This document shows, piece by piece, positions 23,480 to 36,705 of a stretch of 64,000 bases of DNA; the stretch's first letter is position 1, and every line of letters starts with the position of its first letter. The translations under genes and the position numbers were made by a program. The notes beneath the pieces were generated by a model. It saw nothing but the letters and a program-made list of their open reading frames with translations. It was not told the origin of the DNA and did not search any database. This DNA comes from Anaspis maculata (lineage: Eukaryota > Arthropoda > Insecta > Coleoptera > Scraptiidae): positions 5,456,001-5,520,000 of the forward strand of contig OX421966.1 in the NCBI GenBank assembly GCA_949128115.1. The letters are read 5' to 3'.

Positions 23480-24910
23480 GTTACGTTCCAGTTGTTCATC
23501 TGAACCAAGTATAGGTTGGAAAACCCGATGTAATCGGTTGAAAAAAGCAAGAGTTCAATACGGCGCTTTAAACTGCCAAAATGTCGAGTTCGACAAATGC
23601 ACTTTATGTACCTAATTGTCCATCTTGACTAAGTATATGTTCAAAATCTCAATCTAATCTGTTAAAATTAACAAAAGTTCAATATGGCAGCCTTTGAAAT
23701 GTCAAAATGGCAAATTTGACGAATGCATTTCGATTTTCAACCTCAAGTGGGTATAGGTTTGAAATCTCAATCCGATTGGTTGAAAAATGCAAAAGTTCAA
23801 TATGGTAACCTCTTGAAACGTCAAAATCAAATATTCACAGATGCATTTTGATCGCCAATCTCAAGTAGGTATAGGTTCAAAATTCCAATCAGATCGGTTG
23901 AAAAACGCTCAAGTTCAATACGGCGACCTCTAGAAACGTCGAAAATCGGAATTTGACAGATGCATCTCGACTGCCGGACTGCCTAACCAAAGCAAGTTGA
24001 GGTTCCAAATCCCTATCGGATAGGTTAAAAAATGCGAGAGTGCAATATGGTGGCGGAATTAGAACTGTCAAAATGACAAATTTGACAAATGTATTCAGAT
24101 TGCCCATTTCAAGTTGTCATAAATTCAAAATCTCAATCGGATAGGTTGGAAAATGCAAAAGTTCAAGATGGCGGCCTCTTGAACCGTCAAAAATCAGGAT
24201 TTGACAGATGTATTTTGGTTGTCCGCCTCAAGTGGTTATAGGTTTTGAATCCCAATCGGATCGGTTGAAAAATGCAGAAGTTCGATATGGCGGCCTTGGA
24301 ACTTTCAAAACGTCAAATGTGATAGATACCCCTCGATTGTTCACCTCAAGTGGGTATAAGCTCTAAATTCCAATCGGATAGGTCGAAAATTCAAAAGTTC
24401 AATATGGCGACCTTTTGAAACGTCAAAAATCGAAGGTTGACAAATGCATCTCGATTGCCTACCTAAAACAAGTACAGGTTGAAAATCCCAATCGGATCAA
24501 TATGGCGGCCTCTTGAAACGTCATAAATCGAAATTTGATAGATGCATCTCGATTGCCTATCCAAAGCAGGTATAATGGTTGGAAATCCAAATCGGATCGG
24601 CTGAAAATCGCAAAAGTTCAATATGGCGGTCTTTTAAAACGTCAAAAATCGAAGGTCGACAGATGCATCTTGATTGCCTACCTTAAACAAGTAGTATGAG
24701 TTCAAAATCTCAATCGTATCGGTTGAAAAATGCAAAAGTTCAATATGGCGGCCTTTTGAAATGTCAAAAATCAAAATGTGACAGAGGCATCTCGAGTGCC
24801 CACCCAATGCAAGTACAGGTTGAGAATTCCAATCCGATCGGTTGAGAAATGAAAAAGTTCAATATGGCGGCCTCTGGAGACGTCAAAAATCAAAATCTGA
24901 CAAAGGAAAA
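23480..24910 (+). repeat. Tandem array of about 12 units of ~119 bp
   Basis: The landmark CAATATGGCGGCCTCTTGAA recurs with variation near 23559, 23682, 23798, 23915, 24042, 24163, 24282, 24398, 24498, 24619, 24740 and 24858. Spacing is 116-127 bp except for one 100 bp unit. Each unit also has AAxGTCAAAAATCGxAATTTGACAGATGCAT and CAATCGGATCGGTTGAAAAA blocks. Units are clearly diverged, so the array is old. No open frame spans it. Confidence 0.8.
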
Positions 24911-24931
24911 TCCGTTGTGTTTGAAATTTGG

Positions 24932-25047
24932 TTTGTTCCATCAGCAGTCCCTGACTGTCCGTGGACGTCAGCAGCCTGTTACTTCATAAATCGTAATGCG
25001 CAGGCTGCTGACGTCCACGGACAGTCAGGGACTGCTGATGGAACAAA
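24932..25047. repeat. Perfect 47 bp inverted repeat (hairpin)
   Basis: 24932-24978 is exactly complementary to 25001-25047, separated by a 22 nt loop. The stem is GC-rich (GTCCCTGACTGTCCGTGGAC) within AT-rich DNA. Perfect pairing contrasts with the diverged arms of every other inverted repeat here. Could be a hairpin-RNA source or a very recent inverted duplication. Confidence 0.8.
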
Positions 25048-25393
25048 GCGAGGAACAAAGCTATTGAAACAATTAAATAGCGAACGCTCACAAAGGGAAA
25101 ATACCATGAAATTTCGAATAAAAAAGCAACAAATTGGATTTGGTCGACGGTCGTCTATGTTTTTGGTTCAGATCACGCAAAAAAAACACCGCAAACACGA
25201 CGATGAATGTACTCGAGAATTCGGCGAACGGTGGCGCGAGCTTGACAGATTCGCGTTAACATCAAGTGAACGGAGCCTCTGCCTCTGCGCGGTGGCGTTG
25301 GCAGAAGTGACAGCAGCGGTCCGACGCTAGGTCGACCGTATTTATGCGAAAAGTTTCACACAGATTTCGATAAAATGGACTACAAAGACGTAA

Positions 25394-25758
25394 TACCGAG
25401 CGTTCATAAATTAAATGGGTCAAGGGTGCCTAAGAGTTTGAAAACATCTGTCGGAACTAGCATCGTTCATTTGATGTCTGTAATTTTTTGGTTCTCGTAA
25501 TTTGTCAAACCAGTCGCAGTTTTCGTTTTTGGAACATTTTAAATGTGGTTTTCATGGCAGGGCACAAAACCTACATGATCGAGGAGTATTTTTTGAACTT
25601 GAAGTATTCTCGTGCACTTATGGCAGATCAGAAATCAATAATATGAGACGTAACTTGTCAAAGTTTGACAAATTTATTACAAAAGGATTACGCTAGTTTC
25701 GACAGACGTTTTTGGATTCACAGGCACCCTTGACCCATTTAATTTATGAACTCTCGGT
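25394..25758. mobile_element. Small foldback element, ~365 bp
   Basis: Ends GAGCGTTCATAAATTAAATG and its near complement; the arms share GGGTCAAGGGTGCC and CTGTCGGAACTAGC in inverted form. No coding frame. Confidence 0.55.
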
Positions 25759-28169
25759 AGAACGCATATGGATCGAAACATGGACCCTTTCTGAAAGTCT
25801 GGCCAGAAGGTTCGATGGAATTATCCAGGATCTCGTAGAAAACAAGACGTGACAACAAGACATTGACGCCGCCACGAGATGTGTCTGGAAATGGAAAAAG
25901 GGGCTTTTCTCGAAATGTGAAGCCGGTAAAAATCGGGCCCTAGTGCAAACATACTGTGAGTACCTACCAGACGTGTTTTGTCCGTTCAATTTGTTTCTTT
26001 ATGTGAAATCCGTCCCGTCAACACCGGAGCCGGCCAGCGGAATTTCATCAAGTGCCGTCGAATTTGAAGAATTCTTTGGTTTTTGGTGTCCGATAGACGC
26101 TGAAAAGCCCCATCTAGACCACGGTTCAATGTCGCACGCTGACACGGTACGTTTTTTCCAAAAACACTGTTCAAATGCCCCGAGGTGTTGTCGAGTTTTT
26201 ACCAAAACCGACAGCGTCAATAATGACGTTTCTGTCAGATTTGGCCGGGCCGTGTACCGTTTTCAACATTTTTCGGCAAAATTCCAAGGAAAGCCACGCC
26301 AAATGGCTCGTACCAGATGATAGTGAGTCCTCGAAACCTCCCGGTCGGCATTTCACACCAAATTTCTCGAAATTCTGCCCGAAAATCCGAGTTTTCGCCG
26401 CCAAAATGTGTCAAGAAATCTCGGACGAATTATTTGAGATGACGATTCCCTGAAAAAAATTGGAATGAATTATGAATTTTCGGAAAATCCCCTCAAATTT
26501 GGCAGAAATTTTGGAAATTTCCCATCGTCAACTTGTATTGCGGTTCGTTTGTGAAATTTTTTTTAAAAATACCCGGTCAAAATCCGATGTCTGGTTTTCA
26601 CAAATTCCAACCAGACGTCGTTAAGTTCTCTCACGGCTTAGTTTAGGGTGACGATATGTCCTTTGAAAGCACTTGAAAAACTGTAAATCAGAACAGTTTA
26701 AAGTATGTATTGCCTTATTTGTCATCTGTCAAATAATAAAAAATGTCAAAGTTCAAAACTTTACCTTTTAATTATTCAAAATCTATCCGATAGATCGGAA
26801 CCAAATTTGACAGGAAGCAACACAACAAAAGAGTGAAATTAAGTCTGCAGTTGCCAGTTTTCCACCATTTCTTAGTCGGGCGTTCCGAATTTTCGAAATT
26901 TCTCCTAGCCGCTGCCACCCGAGAGTGCCTCTCACCACCAGGTTTTGACCAGAACGACCCGCTTCTGATGTAGGACTCCACTCAAAAATTCATTCCTGCT
27001 CCGGGATCGACTTTTTTCGAATATTTTCAACTGATAACGGAAGTAGATTGGATTGGGCGCGTGTAGACCCGTTTTCAAAATCGATAAGGTTTTAGTTTTC
27101 CGACGGTGATTTTTTCAAAATGAAATTTGTACATTTCCTGAATTTGAACAAACTGCAGTGCAAACTTTAATATGCGGTGAGCACCAGGAAGTATCAATTT
27201 TAGGTGCAGACATGCTGGGGATAAAAGTTGGATAAAAGATTGAAATAATTTTTGTAGGAAAAATTTTTGAAATCGCACCCTACGGTCTTCGAGTTTTTCT
27301 CTGTGAAAAACTGCATATTTTCGAACTTTTTATCCCGTGAACAGATTTTCACCATTGTCTTTAAACACAAGGTAACTGGTTCTTGAACATTTTCCAACAA
27401 TTTTTTTTACAATTTCCCGGGAATTTACCAGTTGAAAATGTAAAATCAGCCTGGGTTAACGAGACCGGACTTCAATGATGGAGCTCAAAGTGAAGTAAGA
27501 CGATTTTTACACCTGCAAATTTTTTTCAATCTTTCTCTTCAATTCCAACTTTTCATATGAAGAGACGTTCCGACAAAAATTTCCATAGGTTCCTGGATAC
27601 TGGTCGGGAAAGTGAAAGTATTGTGGTGCCACAAGAGATTATTTCATCTGAATACTTGAAGCTTTTCGATTAGAATGGTTCCATTAACAACACGCTCTCT
27701 AGGCAGTTATTGCGTGAGAATGAAAAAAATTGTTATTCAAAATGTACCTACACAATAAAAGTCCGAATAAGAGCTTTTAAAAGCTGTCAGAAGCAGAAGA
27801 GCCATTTCAACTCGCATTCAAATTAATCAGCGGAGGCAATCGCAATCGATTTGTATCCCCAACAATCAACAGCCCACGTTTTATTATAAAATGACGAGTT
27901 GTATCTACCTACCCCGTTTGTGTGGGTAGATGATAAAAATACTCCCTAGTCCCTTTTTGCTCGTCCTACCGTTTTACGTCTCCTCTGATTTCCGGCGTGC
28001 TTTTCCCCATTTCCACTCACCGTCCTTATCAAACCCAAGCCCACTTCGCATCCCCTAGCTTTTCTGTTGCCCGAAATAAAATCCAATTAAACTTTACACA
28101 ACACATCAAAAGCGGTCATACGCTTTCAGTCTCTCTTCCTCAACACACGAACATCAGGCACTTTTGGTC
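25759..28169. other. Intergenic with dispersed repeat remnants
   Basis: 26760-26930 matches, inverted, the sequence at 58835-58975 (GAAGCAACACAACAAAAGAG block). 27060-27600 is related to 60.1-60.7 kb and 21.9-22.2 kb. No gene recognised; the overlapping frames at 25943-26453 lie in diverged non-coding DNA. Confidence 0.4.
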
Positions 28170-31100
28170 TAAAGTCAAATTAAGCAAAAATCGTGTCAAA
28201 CCGGAAATAAATTCGGAAGTTCACGGAATTTGATGAATCGATGCAGAATTTAACGTAGAATAACATACTGATATTCTCAAAAATTCCAAGGCTTGGTTTT
28301 TTCTTTAGAGCCAATAAAAGAGCGCCATCCTTGAAAATTTCCGTTTTTTTCTGAATAACTTATAAACTATCACCTTTAGAAGACGAACACGAGCGAAGCA
28401 AATGTAGCCCGTTATATTCCCAAGAGATCAGTACCAAACTCATCACTTTGTGGTCAATAGTCTCTGAAATACAGCGTCTGCAAAAACGCAGTGAAAATTA
28501 CTCAAAATTTATTTCTGGATTTTACGTAACAATTTGCATAGTGTCAGTTCAGGGGCTGTAACGGGGACAGCAAATGTGCGGATTTCAATGTGTTTTACAT
28601 GTTTGGAAAGCCAATTCAACATTCGGTATCACACTCTTGTCTAGAAGTCGCCAACTTCGAGATGTGACTTTTCCTCGACCTTTGAAATCGATACTTGATG
28701 TCCCGAAGAATCCCCAAAAATCGTTTTTTTCATACCATGCCATTTGCTTAATTTTCCAAGTTGGGCAAAATCATCCAGGGAATATAATGAAGAATTGAAT
28801 ACCAAAAAAAATAGCATGTTTCGGAATCTTTTTCCTAGTGATGCTTCTTGAGTTACGTGAGTTGAATGACGGAAACGACCTATTTGGAAAAAAGATGGGT
28901 ATTCCGGACACCAACTGCTGGATACTGTACGGACCTTGCATTTGATGGTACAAAATGCCACTCAGCAGACGTATTGAATACACTGCCAAGTGGCATCTTA
29001 CACCTCAAATGCAAGGTCCGTACAGTATTCAGCAGTATGCCCGTATTCATAGTCGTGACTTGAGGTCCACCTTGACAAAGTACCCCACTTGAAAACAAGG
29101 TGGACCTCAAGTACCACTTCTGTTTCATAGACAAACGTTCGGCTCTCCTCGTAATGAAGTCTTTCTTGAGGGCCACTTTTAATGATCACTACCATAGCGG
29201 GAAGAAATCACCAGATTTACTTTGAGATTTGGCAGATTTGCGACATCCGCCCTCAACATAATACATAATAATATGTAGGTTACCTAGAAATAATCGTATC
29301 CATGTGCATGAATGTTGTTGTATTGTAGAGTTTATTGTGTTTTAAAAAATCAGCCTAGAAGTACCTATGTAGGAGATGCAGGTCCATTTTGAAAGTCTGT
29401 ATTTATTTGTTACAATGTTGTGGATATTATATAAAAGTGTGACTTCGCATAAAAAGCTCGATGTCGCAAATTTGGTGGATTGCATTTTTAAATGAACATT
29501 ATCGAAAACAAACGAAGAGCTGTAAAATATGGGCAGCCGAAAAGAAGGCCTGGAAAAAAATAGCCCGGATCTACATACAACAGCCAACCTGTTTCCCAGA
29601 AACGTGAACCCGAACAACTAAAAAAGTTGTGGGATAATTTAAAACAATAGTATGTACAGGGTGATCACCTAGAACCCCCCCCCCTCAATTGAGGCTTTCG
29701 CTTTCCTTTTCGCAATAATTTGCAGATAAAAAACTTTACCCAAACGATTTTTTCCGTAGACTCCAAAATTGATTTTTTTCATCCCTTGTTATACCTATAC
29801 AGGGTATCGCTGGAAACAACTTTTTGTTTTTACGACATCCTGTATATTTTGATTTCAACTGATGTAGTTTTTCATCCTGGACACATATGTATGAATGGTT
29901 GTATTTTTCATTTTTTTTTTTCAAAAATGACCACAAAAATACATCAGGCTGCTTTACTTTATCCGACCTGAACTCAAGAATAAATTAAAGTTATGGGTGT
30001 AAATATGTCAATTTTGAATGAAAAAAAAATTCTTTTGAACTTTTTCTGTAGAATTCAAAAATATGTTCAGCACATTGACGTAAAATTGAATTCAAGTCAA
30101 AATAATGCAATTTTTTGAATTTGTTGACATTTTCTCCTTAGAAAAAGCCTGCCCTACTCAAGTCATATACAGGGGGTTTCGGTGTTTCACTTTTTTTGTC
30201 AATATTTTAGGAGATAATAGAACATCAAAATGTGAGTGTATTTTCTCAAAAAAATATATTGAAAACGTATTATAATGGAGATGGAGGCTTTCAAAATTGA
30301 GTTTTGAAATTGTTTTTTTTTTAATTATAATTCCAAATCTAATATATTTTGATCAAATTTGGTACACAAAGTGATTTGATGCATAGTTATCTACACGCAG
30401 TCATATTGACTTTTGTCATTTGTAAAAGCTGTGATTTTTATTTTTAAATTTTTTTCTATTTTTTTTTTGACGAAAGTACTTATTTCTCGATGCTCAACCA
30501 TCTCGAAATATTGACGAGAAAAATGAAACACCTTGTATTTATATTTGTGTTCAGGATGAAAAACCACATCAGATTAAATGAATAATACAGGCGTCGCATA
30601 AACAATTTTTTTGTCACACCCTGTATATGACCGGTGATAAGAAATTATTCTCTTCAATTGCGAAAGCTACAAGAAAAAATCGCTCAAGGAAGTTTTTTTC
30701 CTTTCAAATTATTGCAAAAAAGGAAAACAAATATTTCTCAAGTGATACTTGAGGCAGAGAAGGGTCTACCGCATCGTCAAGTTATACTTGAGTAGAACTT
30801 TTACGTCTATGAAACGCGTTTCTGGTCGAAGTTATACTCAAGTATCAAGGTGGACCTCAAGTCACGACTATGAATACGGGCATTGTGTCCGGACTACCTA
30901 TCTTTTTTCCAAATGTCGTTTTCGTCTTTCAACCCATGTAACATGACAAGAACCATCACTACGAAAAAGATTCCGAAACATGTTTTTTTTTGGTATCCAA
31001 TTCTTCACAGGTAATATATTCCCTGGATGGTTTTACCCTACTTGAAAAAATTAGGCAAATGGCTCGGCATGAGAAAAATCGATTTTTGGGGATTCTTCGA

Positions 31101-31640
31101 GACTCAAGTATTGATTTGAAAGGTCGAGGAAAAGTACCATTTCAAAGTTGGCGACTTCTAGACAAAAGTGTGATACCGAATGTTGAATTGGCTTTCCACA
31201 CCATGTAAAACACATTGAAATCCGCACATTTGCTGTCCACGTTACAGCCTCTGAACTAACACTATGCAAATTGTTACGTAAAATCCGGAAATAAATTTTG
31301 AGTAATTTTCACTGCGTTTTTGCAGACGCTGTACCTCAAGACACTATCAAGAGTCAAGAGACAAGAGACCACAAAGTAATGAGTTCAGTACTAATTTCTT
31401 GGAAATTCAACCGGCTATAGTTTCACTATAGTGTTTGTGTTCTAAAGGTAATAGTTCACAAGTTATTCAGAAAAAAATGAAAATTTTCAAGGATGGCGCT
31501 CTTTTATTGGTCTTAAAAAAAGCCAAGCCTTGGAATTTTCGAGAATTTCAGTATGTTATTCCATGTTAAATTCTGCATCGATCCACGAAATTTCGTCAAC
31601 ATCCGAACTTATTTCCTGTCAAAACCTATTTTGACTGGAC
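28170..31640. mobile_element. 3.5 kb foldback with nested palindromes
   Basis: Outer arms pair across the whole block, for example AATCGATGCAGAATTTAACG (28236) with its inverted copy near 31575, and the GCGCCATCCTTGAAAATTT block near 28330 with 31490. Inside the left arm is a short palindrome, 28921-28945 against 29006-29030 (ACTGTACGGACCTTGCATTT). The middle (29655-30625) has TACAGGG/CCCTGTA ends and T-rich arms. No transposase found. Confidence 0.6.
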
Positions 31641-32084
31641 TATTTCTACAATTCTACATCTCCGGCCGGCATCAATTGGCGAAAGGTGTAAGTATGATAA
31701 AATCGATGATCAGAGAGAAAATAAGACGCAATATTATCGCGAGCATACAACATAACACCTGGTAATTGCAAAGGACCATCATGATAAAAATAAAAACAAA
31801 TTCCAGATTATTGAATTATAAATAGTTATTTATGTTCCAAGGGTACCAGTTACCTAACAAGTAGAGAACAATAAGGGAATGTTGATGGTGAAAAGAGAAC
31901 CTTGCCGGCAAATCGCTCAGATTCGCACTTACCTAAGAGAAAGTTTTTCGGGAGAAGCCGACTAGGAACTCCGTATGTGTTGCAGGGGACGCGTCGCGAC
32001 GCTCACTATGCCGTTCCCAGGCTGCACCTTGCACTTAAATGCACCGGACGCCGGAAAATTCGCACCGCTACTCTGATGCTACAG

Positions 32085-32114
32085 CCACCACCACCACCAC
32101 CACCACCACCACCG
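32085..32114 (+). repeat. (CCA)10 microsatellite
   Basis: Ten perfect CCA units. Confidence 0.95.
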
Positions 32115-32919
32115 CTGTTTCCTCTCCAGTTTACCATGTAGCCAGCGCAACTGGAAATAAACGAAATGGGCCAATGTCAGTGCCGGTTTCGCTTTCCTTT
32201 ATCCCACTTGCGCCCGCCGGCTGCGCGCCCCTGCCCCGACCTAAATGCGCACGCTTTTCCAGTTTTCCACATTTCCACTCTCTGCGTGTGCCATTTCCAT
32301 CGCAGTTTTCACCCCTCGTGTCGCCCCCTTCTTGGCCTCGCTCGAACTCCCCTTTTGGTTCGCGCCTCGCCACCGCCGTTTCTCTGTACCTATACAGCCC
32401 CAATGCCACCCCCTGATGTAACCCAGTTCGTATCCGGGGAATGAGAGAGCGGGATGCTGTGCAGGGGGGGGGGGACAAGCAGGACTGGGAATGGGAATAG
32501 GTGGGAGGGTGAAAATCGTAACCCGTGAGGGTGCATGCGTGCGTCAGATTTCGCGTCCTATTCCCTGCTATTACGAACAACTTTTCTACGATTCTCAATC
32601 AGTTCCACAATCGCAATTGGTACTAAATACAGGATGTCCGGTGTTTATATAATCGTGGAAACTTTGGCAATCGATAGAGCATCAAAAAATAAAGAAGCTT
32701 TCCTCGAAACACCCCGTTCAAAAACGAACGGGAACGGAGATATAGCCCTTCAAAGTTGAAATAAGAATAGTATATTGTGTGGTTAGTACAGAAAGTGCCA
32801 AATTCCCGGCCGACGACGGAATCTTGCGGTGGCCGAGACGCCAGCCGAGGACTGCAACCGGCGGAGGCCTGGAAGTCACTTTCTGTACGAACTTCACATA
32901 CTATTTTTTAGCTGATCTA

Positions 32920-33065
32920 CCTCGGGTTCCACCAAACTTAAGTGGTGAGTGATAACTTTATCACTCTGATAGTAACTAAGCAACCGGCCATCCTATTGGC
33001 TGGTGCATAGCAACTATCAGAGTGATAGATTTAATCTGCTCTTAAAATTTTGGTGGAACCCGAGG
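32920..33065. mobile_element. 146 bp MITE with CCTCGGGTTCCACC ends
   Basis: Inverted ends CCTCGGGTTCCACCAAA and complement; CTA lies outside both ends (32917-32919, 33066-33068), suggesting a 3 bp duplication. A related inverted repeat with GTGGGTTCCACCAAAA ends lies at about 48263-48512. Confidence 0.55.
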
Positions 33066-35272
33066 CTAATGAGGTAGTTACACCTATCAAAATAATAAAT
33101 TTTATCTACAAGCGTTGAATAATACCCGTCACTTTTAACACGTCGTCATGGACGACGTGCTAAAAGTAATGATCCTGCGTGTTCCTGTCATAATATTTTC
33201 AATAAATTCTGACATTTACCAAACATTTCAAAGACCATTGTATGTAGATAAAATCTTGTACGATACACGCGTTAAAAGTGTCTTATTTTGTTCGCGGGGT
33301 TGCTCTACTCGCTAACGCTCGTTTCGCAACCGTCCCCGCTCACAAAAGAGTACCTGTCACTTTCAACACTTGTATCGTAAATAGCTATTAAAGCCATGCA
33401 TTTCATCAAATTCAAAAATGACACTGACCTATGATCTATCAAAGTATCTGAACTGAAACTTTCTTTCTGGCCGGTCGGTGGCCAGAAAATATCCAATATT
33501 CAGAAAGTTTTCTCCCGTACTGTTATTTTGCGTTACTAGGGTCACTAAAGCAATCGTTCTTTTTGTGGCCTGGTAGTGGGCTAGAGAATTACTTCTTTCT
33601 GTCTGATCGGATAAAAAATAGTTTTTTCAATAACTTTTGAACCGTTCAACCGTTTTTTGTTCAAATTTGGATCACAGTTCACTAAAACAAGTCTCCATTA
33701 AACAATAATAACGCATTTTTTCAAACATTTTTAGGGGCAAAGATAATAGGGGATAACCTCCCCCTTTCTCCCCTATTTTTACTCTCCTAATTATTCTCAA
33801 GAATCGTTCCAATGTTTGGATTCTACATTAAATTTAGAAAAGAAAGTTACTCATGCAAAATTTTAATTTCTCTCCTATGTTTTACTCTTCTAGTAATTTT
33901 TGGAAATTATCCCTATTTTTGAGTTCTTTGTTCACTTTGGACAAAAAAGTTACTCCTGCATAATAATTGTGGTTAGACTGGTTAGAGGCCTCGTTTTCGA
34001 GATATTTGGTTTGGATCCGAATGTTTGGAAAACATCTCAAAACTACCACTTTTCAAGGCCGAAGAATTGGAATCTAAGAAAACTTTTTTATTATCAAAAT
34101 TTATATCATTTCATATTGCCAAATAAATAAACATTACTTAGGGTGAAAAAAACTCATTCTCAACTGAAATAGGTTTTCAAGGTGTTTCAAGCTAGTGGAC
34201 CACAATTTGAGCTGAAAAACAACACGTTTTGAGAAAATAAATTTTTGCAAGAAGAGGCAGCGTTGGAAATGTTTATCAGAGAGAACCGTAGCTGCTTTTG
34301 TCATGATGCAAGCTCGAGTACTCGGGGTATGCACTAGTGCACTAGACAAAGACACTAGATCCAAATGGGACGTGATTAGTGTACAGGGTGTTCACGATAA
34401 AATTCACCCCCCTCCAGTAGATTCCCCTTCAAGATATTACGAAGAACTAAAAATTTTTTCTTCACGATTTTTCCCAGGGACTTGAAATCGATCCTCTGAA
34501 AGTTTCTAATTGGTACCGTATACAGGGTGTGATATGTAACTCTTTTTATTTCAAATGCAACACCCTATATTTTATTCCGTTATTTGATGAAGCCTTGTTT
34601 TCTTATTACAAATATATATGACACTTATGATTTATTCTGACAAGTAAGTTGTCGGAAAAATAATAAAATAGGCAGTCAAATAATTTTGTTTCGCGGCAAG
34701 ATAGCTTTGGTTTCTACAGTTCACTTGAAAAAAAGTTATTCTCGCAGCAATTTGTCTGCAGAATTCAACTCTGCATGGATAAATGGTCTAATTTGTTTAT
34801 AATACAGAGTGTCGCGTAATAGTCCAGGAATTATAAAAAAAATAACGAACAAAAATGATGACTAGCCGGATTTTTGTATATAAGCTCAGTCAAGCATGTA
34901 GTTCAACATAGTAAAAGTCCTCAAGAATCCGGTGTGAGCTTCGGCCGTTGTGGCCTCGAGAAGAACTTGAAGATCAGTTTTTCGTGTTTATCTCGTAAAC
35001 GATGACACTTGGAGGAAAAGCACTTGGAGCAAAATTGTTGGAAATTGTCTTGTCTACAAGAAAGGTCCTCACATATTCCATCATCAGTCCACTCCTTCTT
35101 CGTCAAAACACAAGAAAAACTAAATAGTCCAGATGCTCGATGCCGAAGACTGTACGGACCTTGAGTTTTATGATGGCAGGGTGCCACTTGGTAGAGGTGT
35201 TGTTCGATCCATTCTCTTTTGATTGAAGCTTGATGCCATCGATACCAACTATGCCGGCGGCATACAGGGTGT

Positions 35273-36198
35273 CCGTTTTTCAAGGCTAAGCATGGGTATC
35301 TCGCTTATCTTTAGAGATACAGAGTCGGTTAAATTAGAAAAAAACTGCCAATTTTCATGACGATCAATAATCCAAAAAGATATTTGACTTGTCAGTTTTA
35401 GTTTTCGAGATATCGAGAAATAACAGAAATTTGTAATTTTTGTTTTAATTTTTTATTTGAAAAACGGTTGAAGATAGCCTTTTCTTACTAAGACATTGTG
35501 AAGGCACTTTTCTAAGGGGAATTCAATGTTGCCAAAATCTTCATTCTAGCTTTCAAAACAACCGAGATATGACATTCAACTTTTTTTCTCTTATGGACGC
35601 CATATTGGATTTTGACATTTTTAAACACAATATTTTTTCCTGGTTACAACGATGTGTCACATGCCTCTGTTGAATCCATGCTTTGGAGCAAAAAAATTTT
35701 TTTCATTTTCCAAAGAGTGCTTTGGAAACAAAATCAGCACCAACAATAAAAAAAAGTAAATGTTGAACATTTATACAACAGTGACATGTGGCACATCGTT
35801 GTAACCAGAAAAGGATACCGTATTCAAAAATATCAAAATCCAATATGGCGTCCATTAGAGAAAAAAGTTGAATGTCGTATCTCGGTTGCTTTGAAAGCTA
35901 GAATAAAGATGTTGGCAGCTTTGAATTCCCCTTGAAAAAGTGCTCTGACAATGTCTAGATCATACATAGTCTAGATTAGAAAAGGCCACCTTCAACTGTT
36001 TTTTGAATAAAAAATGAAAACAAAAATTCAAATTCCTGTTTTTCACGATATCTCAAAAACTAAAATCGATACGTCAAATTTCTTCTTGGATCATTGATCG
36101 TCATGAAAATGCGCAACTTTTCCCTAATTCAACCGAGTTTGTATCTCTCAAGATGAGCGAGATACCCATGCTTAGCCTCGAAAAACGGGCACCCTGTA
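35273..36198. mobile_element. Family F foldback, copy at 35 kb
   Basis: 926 bp, ends TACAGGGTGTCCGTTTTTC and complement, interior GGCTAAGCATGGGTATCTCG. Members of the same family lie at 51897-52798, 54483-55399 and (truncated) 58079-58374. TA bases at the junctions suggest a TA-targeting (Tc1/mariner-like) mechanism. Confidence 0.7.
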
Positions 36199-36705
36199 TA
36201 CAGGGTGACATAAAAATAAAAAGTTGAACAAGTGTACCTCAAGAACCAAAATAGGTGAAGACATGTAAATCGCCAAAAATATTTCTAATTTCATTACCAT
36301 GAAGTCGTGAAATATCTTCAGAAGACTGAAGTCGTTACGAAAAAAAAATAGTTTTTCGTATATCAGTAATTCTTCAGATCTTGAATCGAAACTTGGTGTT
36401 TTGAAGCGAAACAATGATAAATTACATTTAAAATGAAATTACAGTGAAAAGCCCTCTCTAGGCCAACTAATTTTAGAAAAAACACAGTCAACTTTATTTC
36501 TGATAAGTAGACGAAAATATTATTTTTTTTGGTAACAACTTCAGTCTTTTGAAGATATTTCAAGAACGGCTCAAGATATTCAATTCAAGTTCACGACGAC
36601 TTCATGACCATGAAATTAGAATTATTTATGGCGATTTACATGTCTTCACCTATTTTGGTTCTCGAGGTACAAATGTTTAACTTTTTATTTTTATCTCACC
36701 CTGTA
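36199..36705. mobile_element. 507 bp foldback abutting family F copy
   Basis: Ends TACAGGGTGACATAAAAATA and complement. Arms share CCTATTTTGGTTCT and GTCTTCACC in inverted form. It begins at the base after the previous element ends. Confidence 0.65.

Larger units (their letters stand above)
31641..34381. other. Intergenic: microsatellite, GC-rich patch, small inverted repeats
   Basis: 32166-32500 is unusually C-rich for the window, with runs of C and G, and could be a promoter or unrecognised exon. 32770-32908 is an inverted repeat with GTACAGAAAGTG near its ends. 33131-33168 is a 17 bp stem with one mismatch (ACTTTTAACACGTCGTC). 33600-34140 resembles the arm of the 15.8 kb foldback (ACTTTTGAACCGTTC-ACCG) without a matching right arm. 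Confidence 0.4.

Noticed and set aside
24842..25330. 162-codon frame across the 47 bp hairpin
   Set aside because: It starts inside the 119 bp satellite, runs through the hairpin, and has no recognisable domain.
32131..32598. 155-codon minus-strand frame in the GC-rich patch
   Set aside because: Both strands stay open because of base composition; no domain and no splice support. Kept only as a GC-rich patch.
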